A DNA stretch of 64,000 nt, from positions 1,364,001-1,428,000 of the forward strand of contig NEEC01000012.1 in NCBI GenBank assembly GCA_002189035.1, in the 5' to 3' direction. Within the stretch, counting starts at the first letter, position 1. Every line of letters starts with the position of its first letter. The notes under the pieces are model-generated. The model made no database searches and was not told where the DNA came from. It saw nothing but the letters and a program-made list of their open reading frames with translations. Position numbers and translations under genes: made by a program. Of this stretch, positions 60,069 through 64,000 are shown in pieces. The DNA comes from Utricularia gibba (lineage: Eukaryota; Streptophyta; Magnoliopsida; Lamiales; Lentibulariaceae).

Positions 60069-63000
60069 TCATTTCCAGAGCTTGACTACTTTGTCATGAC
60101 CAGCCGATGCAACCAGCCCTGTGGCTGTAGAAGCAGCTAACGACTCGATCAACCCACTGTGGGCCGGTATGTTCAGCATTGCATCCTCGGCCATGTTCCA
60201 AAGCTCCATCGACTGCACAATGCAACAACTAAAGAATCACGTACGGGTTCTTGTTTAGCATCAGCTTTTGTTTTGAGAACTAAAATCATTGACTTGCCTG
60301 ATAACACCCGATAATGAGTATTGATGGACAAGTGGGGTGGAATATGCAGGAATGGAATTTGTTGCCGTTGCAGCAGTTGACCTGATGCACACATTCTCCT
60401 GCGGTTCCTGATCTCAATGTCCACACTTTCACCGAATCTTCGCTCAGGGATGCTAACAGGTCACCGGAATTGTCCCAACAGATGTTCCGTACTGGTTTCA
60501 TGTGACCCTTTGGAGAAAAAAAAAAAGGAAAAATCTACAGAGCCAGGAGACCCACACTCCAACAAGTAATGGGTAACCACCGGCTAACCTTTAAAGAGTG
60601 CAGGCAGGTTTGTGTCTCTGCATCAAGTATTGAAACTATGTTATCTCCAGCTGCCGCTAGATACCTTCCGAGATGAGGCTGAAATCTCACTTGAGCAGAG
60701 CCACCCTTGAGGGGGAAAAATCAGGACTTTTGGTGAGGCACGTACAGAGGAATGATGGAATGACTTGTTACATTACCTTGAAAACCGCTGTGCAGCTACC
60801 ATTTGTGATGTTCCAGTATCTTATCTCCCCATCCGCGTCACATGAGCTGATGAGATCTTCCTTATTGGGGTGAAAATCTAAGGATATCACGCCACCAGAA
60901 TGCCCGGTAAATGCACGAAGCGAATATCCAGGCTGCACGACATGGGTAACTTATGTTGGTAAACGTATGGAAGCAAAAACAAATACAAACGGGGGTGATA
61001 TGGTAAAAGTAGGCCAACATTGTCCACATCCCAGACTCTGACGGTTTTGTCGAAGGATGATGTGGCAAGACAGCTCCCATTTGGACTGAAGCGAACACCT
61101 GTAATATAGGACGAGTGCTCGTCGAGAGTGGCTTTGGCCTTCAAACCATCTGTGTTCCATAAAACAGCCTGCAGAATGGGAACATGTCTTTGTGCAGTTA
61201 GAAGGGTTAGAGATATTATTATTTAGCACTGTCATGGAAACTCCAGGAGAAGTGTAGTAACCTTCTTATCATGGCCGCCACTTGCAAGAAGTTTCCCATC
61301 TGATGAGAAGTGGCAAGTCATAACTTTATTGGCACTGGCACTAACAGAACACAGCTCCGTAAAACTAAAACCTGAGCAGATCAGTGAAATATCAGATCGT
61401 GACAAAAACAATAACCGGACAGAAAAATAGGGTATAATCCTTCTTCTTGCCTTGGGAGACATTCATATGACCAGCAGGATCTTGTGGTTCATCATCAAAA
61501 AATGATAATACATTGTCCTCAACATCATCCACAAAACGATTCTTTTCACCTTTTTCAAGATCCTTGTCATTCCACCGTTTAAATCAAATAAATCATAAAA
61601 ACTTGGAGATTGAAACATGGCATGAAGAAGGGCATAGAAAAAGAAAAAATTGGTTCTTACAAACTGATTTGTAGATGGTTTCATGGTGCCTGCATTGTCA
61701 GGTGCGATAAGCGTGGCACCCTGTGACAATGAGGGGATTGGCCGCACATCTCCAGGGGGGTGAGTTGAGGGTGTCGATGGGGCAGATGTAGAAGGGCCAG
61801 CAGTATTTGCAGTTCCTGAACTATTGGTTGGTCCAGACAAGGGAAGATGTTTCCTCTTTCTCCCAGTTTGGTTTTTCGAAGACTAAAAATGAGCACAGAA
61901 GAGAAGGTGAAAAAGATGTGGAGCATCAAAACCGCACAAAATAAATAGGATAAACCCTTCAGAATGTTTACCTGATCATTTCCAGGGAAAGAACTTGACC
62001 TGCCACCATCTCCCACGACATTGCCAATTGCAATGCTCTTATCCTGATGAATATTGGGATTTGAACTCTGTGGCTGATGGCTGGAAATAGGTTGCTGCTG
62101 ATGGTGTATCTGATGTGATTGGTTTTTGCTTTGTTGTTGAAGCTGTTGTTGGTGCTGCATAGAACACATTAAAACCATCTTAGTAAACAAGAGGTAAACT
62201 GTACGCATACCATGCTGAGTACACAACATGGTACCTGCATAAACATAACTGGATCACGGTATAACATATTGGTACCACCTTGCATAGGTGATCCCATAAT
62301 GGGAACTGCTTCACCAACAGAATTTAACATTCCATCCCTTACCATTGACAAATCAGGGCCACTTAGAAGCATTCGTAGCCTTCTGCTCTCTACATCGCCG
62401 GAAGAAGTTGAATTTGAACTCTGCTGTGCAAGAAAAAGTAGATGTCGCTGTTGTGGTGTTAGCATCTGCAATTGAGGAAATGGCTGAGGACCCGGCATAA
62501 ATGGTTTCAACTGCTGGAGAAGAGAGTAGAGAAGCGTTGAGGAGGACCAGCTGAAGTATACTTGAGAATTTTGACTTTTCTATGTACAAAAACTTACAGA
62601 TAGCTCGAGCAGTCTGCTAGAAAAAGAGAATCACCATATACTCACCGTTGGTGGAGGCTTTAACGCCCTTTCATAAAGTTCAGTGTTGAAAGCATTTACA
62701 TTGCCGGGATCTTGTCTCATTAGAGAAACATTTCCAGAAATCGTATCAGCAGAGCCATTAATAAGGTGGCCAGCCTCACGCTGTTCCTGCTGCTGTTGAT
62801 GCCCCTGTCGCATCAAAATCTGTTGGTATGCGTTTTGCTGTTCTCCAGCCTTCAACTTCTGAGTCTGTTTTTGTTACAGATCAATTAGCATCTGATTCCC
62901 CATTTCATATAATTTGTCATAGGATTATGAGCAACCTCAACATAAGATGCAGCAGCCTCTGAGCGCTTCTCGTCATTTCTGGCGATATAAATATCCCAAA

Positions 63001-63523
63001 ATACAGACCACCATTCGAAAAGGAAACTGCCAGGCGCATCAATAACTGAAAAATGCGCAACCGCACACCATGTTTTTATGCAAACATGAAATGTAATAAC
63101 TGTATCTGCCAGGGCAAGGTATGCTCACCAACAGGATCAGACAAAACATTAGCCTCAGACTGGAAAGCTTCAGCAGAGGCCTTGAAGTTTCTCTTGACGA
63201 GATAGTCATGAACATACACATCAAACCTAAAAGCAGAGTTCGCATTCAGTATCGAAAATCACCGTCGCAAAAGTGGGCAATGGTAAAACAATCAAAATAT
63301 TATAGAATTCACACACACCGCCTTCATTAAAACATAGAAATACGCGGCGCATAATTTCTCCCTGAAATTTGGCTACAACACCGACTCAAACCAGCAAGAA
63401 GGATCATCAATGGAAGCCGCGAAGAAACTGAAATCCATACTAAGGTACCAGAACAAGAACCAACGAACCAACCGTAATACATAAAACTTACATCTTGTCC
63501 GCTTCCCAATTCTTCAGAGACAT
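60069..63523 (-). CDS. LUG: LEUNIG-family transcriptional co-repressor (LUFS plus WD40)
   Basis: Fourteen coding exons close exactly at 713 aa: 63523-63492, 63226-63129, 63045-62936, 62864-62646, 62513-62235, 62154-61972, 61882-61661, 61562-61451, 61371-61262, 61168-61019, 60932-60777, 60705-60589, 60507-60298 and 60212-60069. Residues 1-80 form the LUFS/LisH domain ([39 protein letters not shown]). A Gln-rich middle carries [19 protein letters not shown] and a basic GRKRK. The C-terminal WD40 repeats run from [18 protein letters not shown] to [18 protein letters not shown] proteins bind SEUSS through LUFS and repress floral and other targets in the nucleus. It is shorter than classical LUG (about 930 aa), so the LUG, LUH or third-paralogue assignment is open. 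Two introns use GC donors. Confidence 0.93.
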
Positions 63524-64000
63524 GCTTTACCGTCTAGTATCAGAAAACAACCGAATTCCAAACCTTCCCTTCTTCCTTTTTCTTATCTGTATTCCACCAT
63601 AAAAACAATCCCAAATCAACAAATAAAAAAAACACGCTAAAAAGCACCGAAAGCATGATCCAGAGTACAAAATAAAGAAACGTTACATCCCGCGTAGAAC
63701 AGGAGTGACTCTTCCACTCCTGAACACAGACGACTGAAGAGGAATCGCTTGAAATACACGGGACGGAAAAACAAAAGGGAGGCCTTCCACCTCGGCTTCC
63801 GACGTCCGTTTTTATGTTCAATGGAATGGAAGTCGTCGCAATCGCAAATATCCGTCAGTTCCTTTCCCGGAAAATAAGAGGAGAGAGGAGAGAAGTAAAA
63901 TTAGGGTCCGTTTTCGATAAGCTCTCCCTCCAAAGGCCACCGAAGCAACGTCATTTGAAATTCAGAGACCGCCTACGCATTTGAGCAGATTTTAACATGC
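63524..64000 (-). promoter_or_regulatory. LEUNIG gene 5' leader and promoter region
   Basis: An acceptor (TACTAG) ends at 63534, 11 bases upstream of the ATG, implying a 5'-UTR intron whose likely donor is near 63690 (GGGAT|GTAACG). The purine-rich (AGAGG)n stretch at 63878-63898 may lie near the transcription start. The region runs to the window edge. Confidence 0.5.

Noticed and set aside
63540-63821. 93-codon minus-strand frame upstream of the LEUNIG start
   Set aside because: It overlaps the predicted 5'-UTR exon and intron and has no recognisable domain. A short upstream ORF cannot be excluded, but there is no positive evidence.
1-64000. CRISPR arrays, operons, bacterial defence or phage islands
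   Set aside because: The genes have introns and plant families throughout. No short regularly spaced repeats with unique spacers and no prokaryotic gene clusters are present.

Overview
The window is plant nuclear DNA, almost certainly from an angiosperm. It holds intron-bearing nuclear genes of plant families (MYB3R, DUF630/DUF632, CHY-RING, SYP3 syntaxin, LEUNIG), plant LTR retrotransposons with initiator-Met-tRNA primer sites, hAT and PIF/Harbinger elements, and decayed plastid DNA. The plastid pieces include infA and ndh genes, so the plastome that donated them still carried both. I cannot name the species.

Layout. About 1-42 kb is AT-rich, repeat-rich DNA without an intact host gene. In order it holds: a Ty1/copia element cut by the left edge (1-3801, minus); decayed plastid DNA collinear with the small single-copy region (ndhF, trnL remnant, ccsA, psaC, ndhE; about 4.99-8.05 kb); a GC-rich Ty3/gypsy remnant with an antisense ORF and one LTR (12.4-14.1 kb); a second plastid block from the ribosomal-protein operon (rps3, rpl14, infA, rpl36, rps11; 14.6-16.5 kb); a copia gag fragment (18 kb); a third plastid block (psbB, 19.5-20.0 kb); degenerate AT-rich repeats (22.9-24.0 kb); a second copia relic (28.9-31.1 kb, minus); a PIF/Harbinger element with an 85-bp x4 minisatellite (31.2-33.5 kb); and a third copia element (34.3-41.5 kb, plus) split by a hAT transposon (36.5-39.3 kb). 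An unclassified dispersed repeat of about 0.9 kb occurs near 10.5, 21.1 and 53-55 kb.

About 42.6-64 kb is a compact gene island: MYB3R (minus), a DUF630/DUF632 protein (minus), a CHY zinc-finger RING E3 ligase (minus), a SYP32-type Golgi syntaxin (plus) and a LEUNIG-family co-repressor (minus). I reconstructed the exons from splice signals. Three gene models close exactly in frame: 290 aa for the CHY-RING protein from its internal start, 337 aa for SYP32 and 713 aa for LEUNIG. MYB3R and the DUF632 gene each come out one base short, each time in a conserved segment at a run of three C where four would restore the frame. That looks more like a consensus-sequence error than real gene loss. The LEUNIG gene uses two GC-AG introns.

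The five genes are ordinary housekeeping or regulatory loci: cell-cycle transcription, plasma-membrane or nuclear signalling, ubiquitination, Golgi trafficking and transcriptional co-repression. They do not form a pathway. I saw no convincing new molecular system. The most useful observations are the paired frame breaks, the datable nested insertions, the plastid-to-nucleus transfers and the unclassified repeat family.
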